Part shown: positions 29,514 to 42,512 of the stretch, one piece after another | Layout of the letters: the number at the start of each line of letters is the position of its first letter | How positions within the stretch are numbered: position 1 is the stretch's first letter | Source: Holothuria scabra | Taxonomy: Eukaryota > Echinodermata > Holothuroidea > Aspidochirotida > Holothuriidae | Reading direction: 5' to 3' | DNA length: 64,000 bases | Assembly (NCBI GenBank): GCA_037179385.1 | Contig: CM074195.1 | Location: forward strand, 13,119,887-13,183,886 | Notes under the pieces: generated by a model | Seen by the model: the letters and a program-made list of their open reading frames with translations, nothing else | The model's database searches: none | Told to the model about the DNA's origin: nothing | Program-made: the position numbers and the translations under genes

Positions 29514-32500
29514 TTATACAACATGTTATGCGCTGATTTATGCAATATGCATGCATGGCAATCTCTTTTTAGTACGGTTCACTTCCTATGAAATTCTGAG
29601 ATTGACTCACAGAAACGTGTTTCACCATGAACCCAAATTAAAAACTTAGAACAACAGACTCTAGTCACTGACAGATGCACCAAGGGAATCGTGGGAACTG
29701 GATATTGTTCCCATGATTCCTTGGGTGCATTTAGCAATTATTTCAGTCTATTCTATCAAAGATAGTGTTTTCATTCTCTCGCACTCTTGACTGATTCCTC
29801 TTCCATTTTAAAGAAAAACTCCCACCTAGTGCTTTTAACAGACAAACGAAAAGTGACTAGAAAAAGTCGAAGCAATTTTTACAGTTTCCCGTCTTTTATC
29901 AGGTTTTATGTAGATCGTTGAAGAATAGTGAATTTAAACCAAACAGTTGAGATGTCATCGACCACGTCACCATTATGTCAATCATATTGACACCCAGAAG
30001 AAATTTCTGTATGCACAATTTCTTGTAACGGTAGCCTACCACAAGTTTTGCATTGAATATATCCTATCGTTACTGAGTTTTCAGTCAATGGTCTGAAAAC
30101 TCGATATACATCTCGAACGCTATCAAAAACAATTCGTACGGTTGTAAGAAATGCCGTTGTAAATATATTTTTACGTTATATATTAACTGATTCAGTTTTG
30201 AGATTTTGCCTTCAGGGAATCTAAGGCTGTCCTCAATGGAAAGGTTGGTTGTGTGCTGCAGTGCCACTTGAAATGGTTTCTAACTTAAAGTTGCTCCAAT
30301 GGTATTCGTTAGAATAATTTTCATTCTTAGAAATTGGGCGAAACCGTCCAGCTTAGTCATCTACGGCAGCTTATACACGCCACTCTCTCAAACCTGACCG
30401 ACAAAGAAAATGTTTTGACTAGGAGTCAACCGAATTGTTGTCAATAGACGCCCGTTAATTAATCAACTTACGATTATCTAATTAAGACTGCCTGTATTAA
30501 ATGTTCCAGGAAATATGGACATCTCAAAAGAAGTTATCGTCTGGAATGGATGAGAGAGACACACCACTCGGAGGTCGGCCTACCTTGGAAATTCCATGAA
30601 CTATTGACTGGTATAACATCTTGTTGAGGGTGATGCGCGTTGGCACAGTAATGAACGAATTTAAAAGTCTATTTCGTGTCTGTTAATGTCCTGCCTTCTT
30701 ATCTTAGCTTTTGTTACAGTGCTCAAAATGGAACTGTTTTTAAACACGGATTTACGGTGGGGAAGGGATGGCAACCTACAGCCCGTGTTCGGCCCTCGAA
30801 ACTATTTGATCCGACCTCAAGACAATTCCGAAATTAAAATTTCTTCATATTTTGAAATGGTTACGTACCGTACTGGTCAATTGCAAAGCTTTGTCCATAG
30901 ACACACCATTCCATCAAGTTACTGACTCAACATTTTATAGACCTTGACCCAAATTTCCAGTAGGATATGACGCACATATGCCACACCCATTAAGGTTACT
31001 GCGACGCAACTTGTGGAGAGCTGACACACCCCTGCGTCACAAGTAGGGCGAACATGACACACATTTGACTCAGTGCCTACCGGGGGTCAAGTGGGAAATC
31101 TTACAATTGATAAGAGCATTAATTCTTTATCCTATTATTTTAAACAAGTGTAATCCATTTTCCGGCACTTGTATACCCTATCCACACCAGCACCATACTA
31201 CTTGCCGCTTTACTCAAAACGATTTCGCAAAATTAAAAAAAAAAAATAAATAAATAAAAATAAAAATGAGAATCTTTCGGTTGAATCATCGTATTCACTG
31301 AAGACAGATGCAATTATGCTATCAATGAAACCATGAACCATGGCAATTCACAAATAAGCAGATGATGACCGTAATACACACATGAACGATGATGTCTACC
31401 TTTCTTGAAGTTTGTGCACACATGAATTACATACAAGTAAGTATCAGTGTGCATTTGACGTTAGCAAGAAAGAATATAAAGGACGTCCTGTAAATGACGT
31501 GTTTTGTACCGCGTAACTTGTTTCACTAGGCGACAAAGGTGTCTTTTATTATCACATTCACTACGGCAGGTCGCTGGTAAAATAACAATGTAAAAAATGT
31601 TAATTTTGCATCATTTGATTTACATGTTTCCAAGAGCAGAAAAAGAAACTTTCACTTGGAAAAAATAATAAACAGCTATATTACGTGAATAGGTAGCAGA
31701 TACTTTTGGCGACAAACAAGTGGACGCAAAGTCATGTGTTCTGATGATGATGACCCTACGGGAGTCTGTTGTAAGGTCAGGGGTGATTTATTCTCGAATC
31801 CACACCTCATCCTGGGGGATCTTTTCGACATTTAGGGCGCCCCATCTTTCCCCCATTCCCGAAGGCCATGATTACGTCCTTCGCGTGCCTTTTAGTACAC
31901 TCTGCGATTATTTTGCCAGAACTTAAAGCAACCGTCGTTGCGTCACACTTTCGCATATATTAATACCAACTATCTCGAAGCTAACTCAAACCAACTGCAT
32001 GAAAAATTGAAATTTGTGTTTTTCAACTATACATAACTCATTGATATTAAAACATACACTACTTTCACGCCATTTCCACTATGGCACCATCACACATACT
32101 AGTACGCTATCACAGGTTTGATTAAACAAACGCTAGAACAAAATACACATACCTCAGTATTCAAACATTACTGAGCTACCAGAAAAGTGACCTTTGAAAT
32201 GAATAATAACATCAACTTTTTTTTTAAAAGCGATAGTTGGTACACTAGTTTCATTGGTATCTGGGTGCATATACTTTCGGCCGTAAAATTCTTCCACACG
32301 GACAAAACTATAGTAACTACCAGGTTAAACAAACGCTTAAAAATGCAGAGATACACCAGGTGAATTGTTTCGCTCGGGGCAGTTAAACGAATTTACTTAA
32401 AGATAATATCTATCAGTCTTGGACTAAAAGCGTTAACAATTGCTTTAGAAGAAAATCCAATATATATAATATTTACACTCTTGTTGGTTAAGCTATAGCT

Positions 32501-34087
32501 TACAAAACAGTTATTATACCATTATAGGCTGAATAGGCATGGCAAATTGTAGCCTACACAAAGAAAAAATCCTTTAATTATAAGCGACGATTTTACACAC
32601 TCACTGGAAGAACAATAATACAATACAGGCTTCCGTGAACTTTCCAGTCTTGTTGATATCGCTACGCAAATACACAGTGATTCGTCACACTCGTTCGTTA
32701 TTACAAGCAAGCTGTTGCATGTAGATTATGAATGACATACAAGTATGTATGTGAGGACACGTATTTACGATAGTCGTGTATTGGAAGAATGTAATTTGAA
32801 TTTTGCAACGTTAGTATAATTAATCATTCAGAAAACGTGATAGTTTTGACGGAAACAGACGTTAACTATTAATTGGACATATAAACAAAGGATTTATGAC
32901 TTGTTTGGTTTTTCTGTGAACCCCTAGTGCATGCAGTCCAAATGTTAGTGTAAACTGTGGTGTCGATTGCATTGGAATATAACGCAGGCTTAGAACTTAC
33001 GACATCGTTGCATTTTTCTAGATAGACGCTGAAGGTAAGTAATTTCAAATTTACTCTCTTTTTTTTTGCTTTTCATCCTTTCCTACGTATTAGCCTATAG
33101 TCCGAATTTATGTATTACCATATTGGAAGACATTTCAAACTGTAAAATTTCCTCGTTGCAATTTGTTATTCGGTTTATAGGTAATAAACACGTAGCAACT
33201 TGACAATTAAGTCAGTGGTAGTACTTAAGGCGTCGTAATGATTGTTATGATAAGCAATTAATTTCATTGACAGAAAAAGATTTTAAGGGTTTTGCAGACA
33301 TGGCCTCTCAACAACATTCGATACGTCACAAATTTACGTTTATTTCCACTACGAGTAGCTTTTATGATCAAAACATGAGTAGTCAGGTTAAATTAAGACA
33401 GTCGCTCGCCCCGGACCCCCCCCCCCCCGGCCAAATATCGAAGTGAATTTTCAATTGTTTCTGCTCTTTAATTTGTCACTAAATACATCAAAAACAGAGG
33501 ACTACACAAAAGGAACTTGCATGCGTTAAACCTGACACAGTATGGGGGAAGAGTGCTCCCTGAATAGTCTCATTCTAATTTGAATCTTTTTACTTGTTTT
33601 GCGGTTAAATGTTGGGACCGAGGCCGAGAAAGACCCCTCCCTTGAACCCCTGTCTGACTTGTATACAGACCTGGATAAGACGTTGCACAATAATAAACTA
33701 GTAAGTAGGATTATGGGTGCACATTCCTGGATGAGTATAAGGCTGCTAGGGGGGGGGGGGACATAGTGAAATTTCACTCCCATTTCCGCCCTAGCAGCCT
33801 AAGAAATTCAAGTGCCCTGAAAATGAAACAGCTCCATTAGCGGCTCGCCATAGGGGCACGGGGGAACTTGCCTGCCCCCCCCCCCTCATTTTCAAAGCAT
33901 GGTCTTCAGTTTCCAAAAAAGAACGTTATTCGATATGACATGAAAAAGGAGCCTTTTTCTTAATCTGGGCAAAGGATCCCAGCCTTCTCTCTCATTCAAA
34001 TGCCATATATTATTTGTAAAGTATAAACTAATGCGTTAAGGATATAGTTCGTAATTGTATCAAAATTTTAGCCCAATACCGGCCTCC
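29514..34087. other. Spacer without a supported gene
   Basis: Short ORFs only. A consensus-like donor, GAAG|GTAAGT, at about 33034 could end an untranslated exon, but nothing links to it. A small GGCTGCTAGGG/CCCTAGCAGCC dyad lies at 33747-33801 around a G run. A hAT-tip-like phrase (TAGCGGCTCGCCATAGGGGCAC) is at about 33838. An A-rich tract is at 31230-31265. Confidence 0.4.
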
Positions 34088-34172
34088 CAGAAGCGTTGAT
34101 AGCGCTACCAGCACCAACAGCAGTACCGAATCAGTGCTGTTATTGGCGCTGGTAGCGCTACCAATGCTTCTG
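34088..34172. ncRNA. Near-perfect 85-nt hairpin
   Basis: The 5' arm, CAGAAGCGTTGATAGCGCTA..., pairs with a 3' arm ending TAGCGCTACCAATGCTTCTG. About 35 pairs form with two or three mismatches and one small bulge, around a loop of about 12 nt. Size and shape fit a microRNA precursor, but they also fit a tiny foldback element. I do not recognise the arm sequence as a known microRNA, and expression is unknown. Confidence 0.4.
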
Positions 34173-34278
34173 TGTGTCTGGTTCGGGTTTACAGGCTCAT
34201 TCGACCACTGGTCATATGAGTTAATATGATTCGAAAAGTATATTTCCAACGGTGTGCAGCTCATTGAAACAAAAAATT

Positions 34279-34835
34279 CCAGAACAAATTTATGTTTGAT
34301 ATTTTGAAGAGGAACATATTCTAGGCATATCTTACTGGGGAAATTTTTACTCATTTGCCATATTTGCTTCTCGAGATATTAGAATTGAAGTTGACATATT
34401 TTCTACAAAGATTGAACTTGCAACAAGTAGACGTGATGTCATGTATTCACATTGATGGAAATGTTTAGTTGTTTTCTCTAAAATTTAACACCATATTTAT
34501 ACAATTTAACTGTGACATGTTGTAACCATAAGTGCATCCCGAGCAATGGAAGTTTAGAAAACTTAATTTGCCTCAAGGGCAAGATAGCATCCCTAATCAA
34601 TTCAAGATCAAACAGCAGGATTAAAGATAAATAAAAAACAAAACAAAACATTGACCATCGGTTTGAATACATGACAAAGCACCTGCTTGGTTCAAGTTCA
34701 AGTACCTTTCGTAGAAAATGTGTCAACTTTAGTTGCTAATATCTCGAGAACCGAACATGAGAAATGAATGAAAACTTCACCAGAGTGCTTAGAATATGTT
34801 CGTCTTTAACATATTTAACAAAAATTTGGTTCTGG
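34279..34835. mobile_element. MITE-E with long inverted arms
   Basis: The left arm (CCAGAACAAATTT... to CTCGAGATATTA at 34381) and the right arm (TAATATCTCGAGAA... to AAATTTGGTTCTGG) are inverted over about 100 bp with scattered mismatches. Related copies lie at 7597-8020 and 50965-51545. No coding is present. The 82-codon ORF inside it is an accident of the repeat. Confidence 0.8.
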
Positions 34836-35059
34836 TGTATTCTTTTTAATGGAGATTTTACTTTGCGACAAAGAAAATGATAAAATGTCACATCGTCCTG
34901 TAAAGGAGCTTGTACATTTTATCTGGTAATTTTCTGATAATTTTGCAATTTGATTTTCTTTTTATTAAAATGAAGATTTTATTGCAAAGGAAAGCTCAAA
35001 ATAACGACTGCTTAAATTCTACTTACAAGCCTGGCAAATGCAATTTCCGGCTATCTGAG

Positions 35060-35130
35060 AGGTCGCGATTTTTCAAAATTTTCTGTACGCTCCGCGCCAA
35101 CTGATGCTGGCGCTCCGCTTAGATAGTCTT
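35060..35130 (-). repeat. hAT subterminal block, inverted orphan copy
   Basis: This carries the reverse complement of the TCTAAGCGGAGCGCCA...GCGCGGAGCGTACAGAAAA block found in the nested hAT elements. No tips were found nearby. Confidence 0.65.
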
Positions 35131-35838
35131 TCGGGCAGTCAGTCACCACTTCTAACACCCCCCCCCCCAAAAAAATATTTTTGCACGACATCCCCTGATA
35201 CTATTTGAGACGTCTTGGTCTCAAGTTGAGATTGCCTCCCAAACAAATTTCGTTATATCCGCCCTTGAACAGCTCTTCCAAATTGGTTACATTAATTCTT
35301 AAGTTAATTTAAGCATATTCTGCGGGAAAATTATCCATAGTTTTTGAACCGTCCCATTGCTGAACTTTAGAGAGGTGCCTGAATATTTTCTAATTTAAAT
35401 GTTTTGTTTTCTGTTAAATGCGGGAATTCCGTGCTAATTGGGATCTGACGTTATGTAATGTAATTGCACATATATCTTTTTTATGTTTTTCTCAGTTTTT
35501 AAGTTCAGTTTTAATTCTCACTTTTAGTCTTATGCTTTTCAAATCTTTTTTTGTAAATATTGTTGTATGTTAAGAATACTTCATACTGAGGAAACAAAGA
35601 GAATAAACTGAACCTGAAACCGAGCGTTTTATGACGTCACGTAAGATCTATCAATATTCATGCTAGTAGTATTATAATTGATTGAAGACATATCCTGGTG
35701 GGCAAGAACGCGTTTGGTATTTTACAATCACCTCATCTCTGCATCCGATATCATCGTGTCAGATGTGACTCTGCATCATTTCAATTTTCAGAATTTGATA
35801 TCCATCAAAAAGCAGTCACCAAACGTTGAGAATCTTAA

Positions 35839-36116
35839 AGGGCCAGTATTCCTCTTCCTCAGAATCCCTGCGGCTTTGGCTATGCATATATTACAACTAA
35901 AATTTTGGTAGTATCCTACAGCTCTTTGATTGACAGCTGGCAAAAAATGCTGAGTTCTGAAGCTCAAATTACACAGTCTGTGTTTTGAGTGCACATTAAG
36001 GGTCTTGTGTACTCACCCTGAAGCAATAAAACTGAAATTGTCTGGATGAGGATGAATTTTAGACAGTTGTGAATAGGTTTGGAGACTCGAAACTTCGGGG
36101 TGAGAGGATCATATCT
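35839..36116. mobile_element. MITE-B copy 1
   Basis: TTAA flanks (35835-35838, 36117-36120). The left tip is AGGGCCAGTATTCCTC; the right tip is TTCGGGGTGAGAGGATCATATCT. The interior shares CAGCTCTTTGATTGACAGCT and CTGGATGAGGATGAATTT with the other four copies. This is the most diverged copy. Confidence 0.75.
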
Positions 36117-36120
36117 TTAA

Positions 36121-38734
36121 AATACCCCTAACAAAAAGTACTTGGGGGATGACGAGTAATTGTCTCAGTGCTTGACATCACGTGTCAGAGAGGCGTTAGG
36201 TCCGAAAGCTTTATCACCGAATTGGTTGTTCAACTTCTCAAAAAGTTGTTCGACCATGTCTTTTGATCGGTGCTAGGATTTGTTTTGATTCCATTTGAGC
36301 TGTAATCATTTGCTCATTTGCTTATCAAACTTTTCATAAAAACATTCTTTAGCTGTGGAATTGATCGACAGATTAAATTTCGTATCTGTAAAATGTTCAT
36401 GATACGGTACTTTATATGAAAGGATAAACAGCTCTTTTTAAGTGACAATCAAGTCTGAGATAATAGTTACATCTCCGCATGTCATGGAACGCCATGTTAT
36501 CATCAAAGTTGACAAGCAGTTCGTACAGAAATAACTAATATAATTGCAAGGTGCTTGAATATAATTATTTCTCAAGCTGAGGGCTGTGCTATCTTGTTTT
36601 ATAGCATTCCTAGAGGCTGTAGCCTGCAGAGTAGATTTACTTGCTCGGAGTATCGTCTAACACTCTAAGTACGGCTACATACATTGCTTATGACATATTT
36701 AATGAAGCAACGCGTATCAGTTGTATCCAAGGTCCTTGCAGACTAAGAGTTTATTGCTAATAGATAAACTTGGTAGGCCTACATATGACTTCATTGAAAC
36801 GATACAATAAATAAGCAAAAAAAAAAAAGAAAGACTAAAAAAAAAACGTGAGTGTACCACCGCATTTTGTATGAGCAGCGCCGTTTACCTGAACACCTTG
36901 GCAGTGTAAACACTGAAAGCCATAGAGAATCACGAAACCTTATTTTTTTATTTTAAAAGCTGCAAATTTTTATCAATTTCCTCCTCTTTCTCAATCTTTT
37001 GAGTATCTTTCATTACATTTCAGAACTCATATTTTGCATACTGGAAGGCAGGGCAGGCAGTCGTTCCTATGAATTACACAATGCAATGAGAAAACATTGT
37101 CGCATGATTCTCATTCCTTAAAGGTGGGGGAGATATATAGTGACCGCATATAAATCATTCTTACATAAATACTTATGATGTATGCTCTTTTTTGTTGTGT
37201 GCAACTTGGGGTCACCCTTCCTCTTTTGAAACAACAGTTTAAAACTGCAAATAAAATTTAAAACTATTATGTGTATTGTAATCGTACATGTTAATAGTTC
37301 AAAGCGTACAGTTTCACCCACTGTGGCAAAGAATTCTTGTCAAAGTTTGCGGACGTCGCTTACGAGTGCGGGCAAGCAGTTCCTCGCCAATGTAGTGAAC
37401 GATGTTTCAGGACATCATTTGTACGGTTGTATACTTTATTATAATAATGAATTTAAATTTGTAACATATATATTAAACAGAGGAATACTGGGGTGTGCGT
37501 CGATTTAACATGGGTGACTTACACTTAGTACAGCTTTGTCATTCAAAGTAAGTCACACGATTGCATCCATTGCTTCCGATCAGGGAGCTCTGCTCCGCCC
37601 CAGCTCCCTGCGATTGATATGCTCATTCAAACGACACATTATGCAATTTGAAAGTGTCAGTGTAAGACGACAACTCCGACCTTTTTATGTTATAGCCTAC
37701 GTTAGATTTGTAGGCCTACGTCTGTCGTGCGTGTGTATCGACTTAACGCATCAGTGGCGTCTAATTGACGTCACGTTTGCAAGAAGTATAATGAACACGT
37801 GATCATCCCACTAAATTTTTTGTATAGGACAGATACAGATCGGTGCCGCCTCAGTCACGTAGTAGAATGCGCCCACGTGCTTAGAAGACTTACGCGCGTA
37901 TACGACGGTTGAAAAATCATTTGTCTGCATTTCTGATGGTGTTGATGATGCGAAGATGATATTTCAAGATTTTTCACGCCCCTAACCCCCCATCCTGCCT
38001 ACCCCACCACCCCCCCCCCCCATTCTCTTCAGTCCCAGCTCCTGTCAGGATCTTCTGACGATCTATTTGACATGTGAACAGTACTATAAATCTACCAGCG
38101 ACATGTGCCAAATACATTCGGTACACTGTTTCTTTTTATATTGTCAATACTTTACTGAAAATATATACTATGCATCTCATATCACATGTATTAAAGCATG
38201 GAACTATTACATAATAGCTCTACAGGTCAAAGCTACGAAGAGATCAAAGCGAAAGAAGAAGTCGTATACCTACACTTTTATTCGACTAACCGTTCAGCAG
38301 TGTGAAAATTGCTAAAAGCATGCATACTTTTTCGCTTTTCATTGCCTTCATTCTAAACAACGTGTTTAGCAGTTGAACACTAATTTCGTCCCAACTTTGA
38401 AAACGCGTTTGCACTGCTCTAAACATGATGTTTAGAAATGTTTAGGAATTATACACGACGTGTTTTTAACACCTAAACATATTTCAAAAGTGGGTGTGTA
38501 GATAAATCCGCAATTTTTAAAGTGGATGATATTATGTGTTTGTGACTTCGATTGAAGCAACATGGCGATATTCAATTCTTCATTAAGAGACTGAGTAGAA
38601 TGCATCGACCCACTATGTAACTTAATTATGTAGGCCTAGTCTGAGTGAAACTGATTCGCCCTCTGATTTTACTTTAAAAGAAATTTCCTGATTTACGTCG
38701 ATTTCATCAGATAACAATACTCATCTTTTGGTAA
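36121..38734. other. No gene; MITE-A fragment and CTAAAC dyads
   Basis: At about 37860-37960 there are MITE-A words (GTGCTTAGAAGACTTACGCGCG, ATCATTTGTCTGCATT). At 38350-38490, several CTAAACNNNNGTTTAG dyads suggest another small decayed element. A C run lies at about 38010. No exon is supported. Confidence 0.4.
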
Positions 38735-38736
38735 AT

Positions 38737-39398
<662 letters not shown>

Positions 39399-39476
39399 AA
39401 GAAGCCTTACATAATAAATAATCCACGATCTACTCTTAGCAACAATTTGGAAATCTTACAATCTAGGGCCGATGAC

Positions 39477-39524
39477 CTCTCAGAATCCCTGCGGCTTTGG
39501 CTATGCATATATTACAACTAACTT
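39477..39524 (+). repeat. Fragment shared with MITE-B copy 1
   Basis: The stretch TCAGAATCCCTGCGGCTTTGG and what follows, to ACAACTAA, is identical over about 40 bp to 35860-35900 inside MITE-B copy 1. The remainder of the family is missing here. Confidence 0.75.
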
Positions 39525-40138
39525 AATGATGGGGGAAGCAAATAGAATTGATAGATACCAACAATATCTCAAGGGGAAAAGTATTGATTTTTTGTTAAAT
39601 TTCCATGAATACTAATCCTTCAGTCTCTGTGTTGACACATTCATATAAAGCATGTCTGTGTGTACTTTAGTAAGCATATAGAGAATTATCAATATTGGAC
39701 TGAGAATTTAGCCTACAGGATATAAAATTATCAGGTGCAAGTATATGAAGAATAAAGAGGATTTGGGGAGGAAATCTAGAGTAATTGTAGCTTTTATGAT
39801 TTCTATTATTCAGCGCAGAATACAAGCTATGAATAGTAAAAGAACTGGAAATTTGTTAAGTGGGCTTATAAAAGCTCGGTGTTAGAGACCCATAGTAGGC
39901 CTACTATAACACGTACATCACACATTTGATCATATTAAAGAAACTCCAGAGTCCTTCTAGAATCCAATTTTGGAGCCTTCAGACTTCTCTAAACTCAGTT
40001 CTTGCTTCCCAATCCAACCTCTGCACTGTTTTGTCACATGTCAATGTTACTCGGAACCAAGCTGGAACATGCAAGGCAATGTTACTCTGAGTAATAGCTC
40101 CTCTAACTGGCTCGTGTCCTTAATTGTTTCTATATAGT

Positions 40139-40403
40139 TTAGTTTCATCATCAAAAATCCATGCATACCTACAAGTTGCAGTGATTCGTCTGTTTTTCGT
40201 CATTATGATATGCCAATGCCAATGTGACAATGTTTTTTTCTCTTCAAATGTAAAATTTACCAGAAATAACGGCTTGGTTTACCTTGAATATGCCAAAGTA
40301 AAGTCATAAAATGTAATTAAAGATACTTTGAAGAGAAATAAGATGAAAATTGAGTTATTTAGCTTTTTCTTCAAAATAAGTTTGGGGGGACTGCTCTGTA
40401 ACT
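40139..40403 (+). mobile_element. MITE-C copy, left tip lost
   Basis: The interior and right end match the reverse complement of 54250-54509: CTCTTCAAATGTAAAATTTACC, GGTTTACCTTGAATATGC and TTTAGCTTTTTCTTCAAAAT, ending at a G-rich AGTTTGGGGGGACTGCTCT tip next to TTAA (40404-40407). Confidence 0.7.
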
Positions 40404-40726
40404 TTAATTTATTGATTTCACTGAAGGTATTCTCTAAAGAGGAGACGGGGTTTGGCCACAATTTGCTTACAAATAATAACTTAAGCCGCATTTCTAAAGG
40501 TAAGTGAACATCTCAATCCCACAAAAAGTTAATTTCGTGGAAATCAAAGACAATCTGCAGTAAAATTAGGAGCAAAATGAAAAAAATAGCACGCAATAAA
40601 CGCTCTATACAATTTAAGACGCGCCAAAAAATGGAAACGAAAAAAGAAAACATCCTGCATTTCCCCCTCTTCCCCCCTCTTTTCCCCCTTCTCTTCCATC
40701 TTTTCCCCCTTCATAGAGTTCTTTAT

Positions 40727-40802
40727 GCCCCTTTTTTAGCTCAGTCGGTAGAGCATGAGGCTCTTAATCTCAGGGTCGTGGGTTCGAGCCCCACGTTGGG
40801 CG
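40727..40802 (+). tRNA. tRNA-Lys(CTT)-like, acceptor stem damaged
   Basis: From TAGCTCAGTCGG through GGTTCGAGCCCC this is an almost perfect lysine tRNA. D arm, anticodon loop CTCTTAA (anticodon CTT), variable loop and T arm are intact, with A and B boxes present. The 3' acceptor strand GTTGGGC is normal, but the 5' side reads GCCCCTTTTT: three bases longer than expected, and only the four outermost pairs form. It may be a pseudogene, a SINE-like retrocopy or a slightly altered functional tRNA. A CT-rich tract precedes it. Confidence 0.7.
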
Positions 40803-41125
40803 TCAACTGTTTTGTTTTAATCGAGTGTGAATATGTATTTCCCATCTTTTGCGATGTGTAATGCATATATGTTTTCTGGTGGAAATGCAATTGTTTCCTT
40901 CAAAATTAAAACAAAGTTCTTCCTTCAAAGAAAACAGATAAATACTGTTTCCTTCAAAAACCGCATGACACTATATACGGTATGCGATTTAAGATGAAGC
41001 TGAAGTTTTTCCTTCAATAGAATTACTTCAATAGCCTGTTACTTGTGTAACATTTGTACAACGAATTCATGTTTTCTTTTGAATGTGCAGTAAAGTGAAA
41101 TTGGTTTTTCCTTCCGAGATAACAC

Positions 41126-41180
41126 ACAAAAAACAAAAAACAAAAAAAAAAAAAATAAATAAATAAATAAATAAAAAAAT
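41126..41180 (+). repeat. A-rich and (TAAA)n tract
   Basis: Imperfect (CAAAAAA)n, poly-A and (TAAA)n in succession. No upstream retroelement body was identified. Confidence 0.8.
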
Positions 41181-42220
41181 ACGAAAAGAAGCTGTAAATC
41201 TATAATTAAACTGAAAAAAAAAAGACCGCAAGTACCATCAAAATAAACTTATTGGGAAAGAGTTACTCAGTCAGGAGATACGTAACATTAGGAAGCTGCC
41301 ATTGACAATAGTGAGACCCTCAGGCGTCAAGCACAATGTAATGACGTCACTTTCTGGGTTGTGAATGTGATTTCATAACTAGGGGTAGAGTTTTTTCGCC
41401 TTGCGCTCGAAGCGGCATAGAAACAAATGATGCCATTATGACAATGGCAGCCCCCCTAATAAAGTGAGACAAAAGGTTCACTTTTGCGTAATCGTTTAAT
41501 ATGTGTGTCCCTTAGCGACCTGTCTAACTTTTGTGTAACATCAATCTTATTGCTTTCTTTAATCGTTAATTGCAGATTGCAGACATTTTGTTCTAGTACT
41601 TTTTCTAACACTGAGTGACAATCAAACTTTGCTGTTTCTGATAGTAACTACAGATTGTTGCATTACACCTGGAAATGCATGTTCGAAACTGAAGTTTGTG
41701 AACAGCCAACTCTTTATGTACAATTCATATGGCTGGTCTTATCATGTGACTCCCATGACTTGAGCAAAATTGGGTTGATCGAATTCCGTCAGTGTTCAAA
41801 TTTGAATGACAAATGATTTCTTTTCGATGTCGAAATTGAAACCACTGTCTGTTAACAAGCCAAAAAGTGGTCAATTTTTGTGTACAGTGTTTACTGCTCG
41901 TATTGTGGATTTGCGCTTCGCCGGGACGGTATGCAGCTTCCAACAATCAAAAGGGAATAATATGCACTGTTGTAGGACTGCAAGCGATTGATTCACGGTA
42001 CTTTAAATTAAAAATTACACAACGATGGACCGTTAACTGAGAAAGGATGGCGCAAGTCGGAGGGTTAATGCAAACGATGCACGAGGGCGAATCCCGAGCT
42101 CATCTAGCAGTGGCATGAACCCTCGAGAGTACGGTACATTATCCGGTATTAATGCACGGGTCCAGAGTTGTTTTACCTTGACCATTCAGATACAACAAAG
42201 TTTTGATTTTGAGTTAAAAA

Positions 42221-42512
42221 GACCGCGTGTTTGGTCTAACGGTAAAAGCATCCGCCTCTCACGCGGAAGCACGGGTTCTATTCCTAGGTCGAGTGATACC
42301 AAGACTCTAAAAATGGAACCTACGTTGTGCGTGATGCTCCGCATAAGCAATGGAGCAGTAGGGAAAACAAGCCAGTGAGTTACAACTGGAAAAAGGGAGT
42401 GGCCGGCTCGACTTGAACCAATAGGTTGGAAACTGGACCGTAAAACTCTCTTTAACTGACTGACTGACCAACTATTTAACTAACTAACTAACGAACTAAC
42501 TAACTAACAAAA
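42221..42512 (+). mobile_element. tRNA-Glu-derived SINE
   Basis: The head 42221-42291 folds like a tRNA with anticodon loop CTCTCAC (anticodon CTC, Glu), a perfect A box (TGGTCTAACGG) and a B box with one change (GGTTCTATTCC). The outer acceptor pairs GACC/GGTC remain. The body at 42396-42470 matches the SINE at 9073-9150. The tail is an (AACT)n/(GACT)n microsatellite at 42451-42512. The tRNA head and short-repeat tail are classic SINE architecture. Confidence 0.75.

Noticed and set aside
32990..33045. Consensus donor GAAG|GTAAGT as the end of a first exon
   Set aside because: No coding or downstream acceptor could be tied to it; a single donor match is expected by chance.
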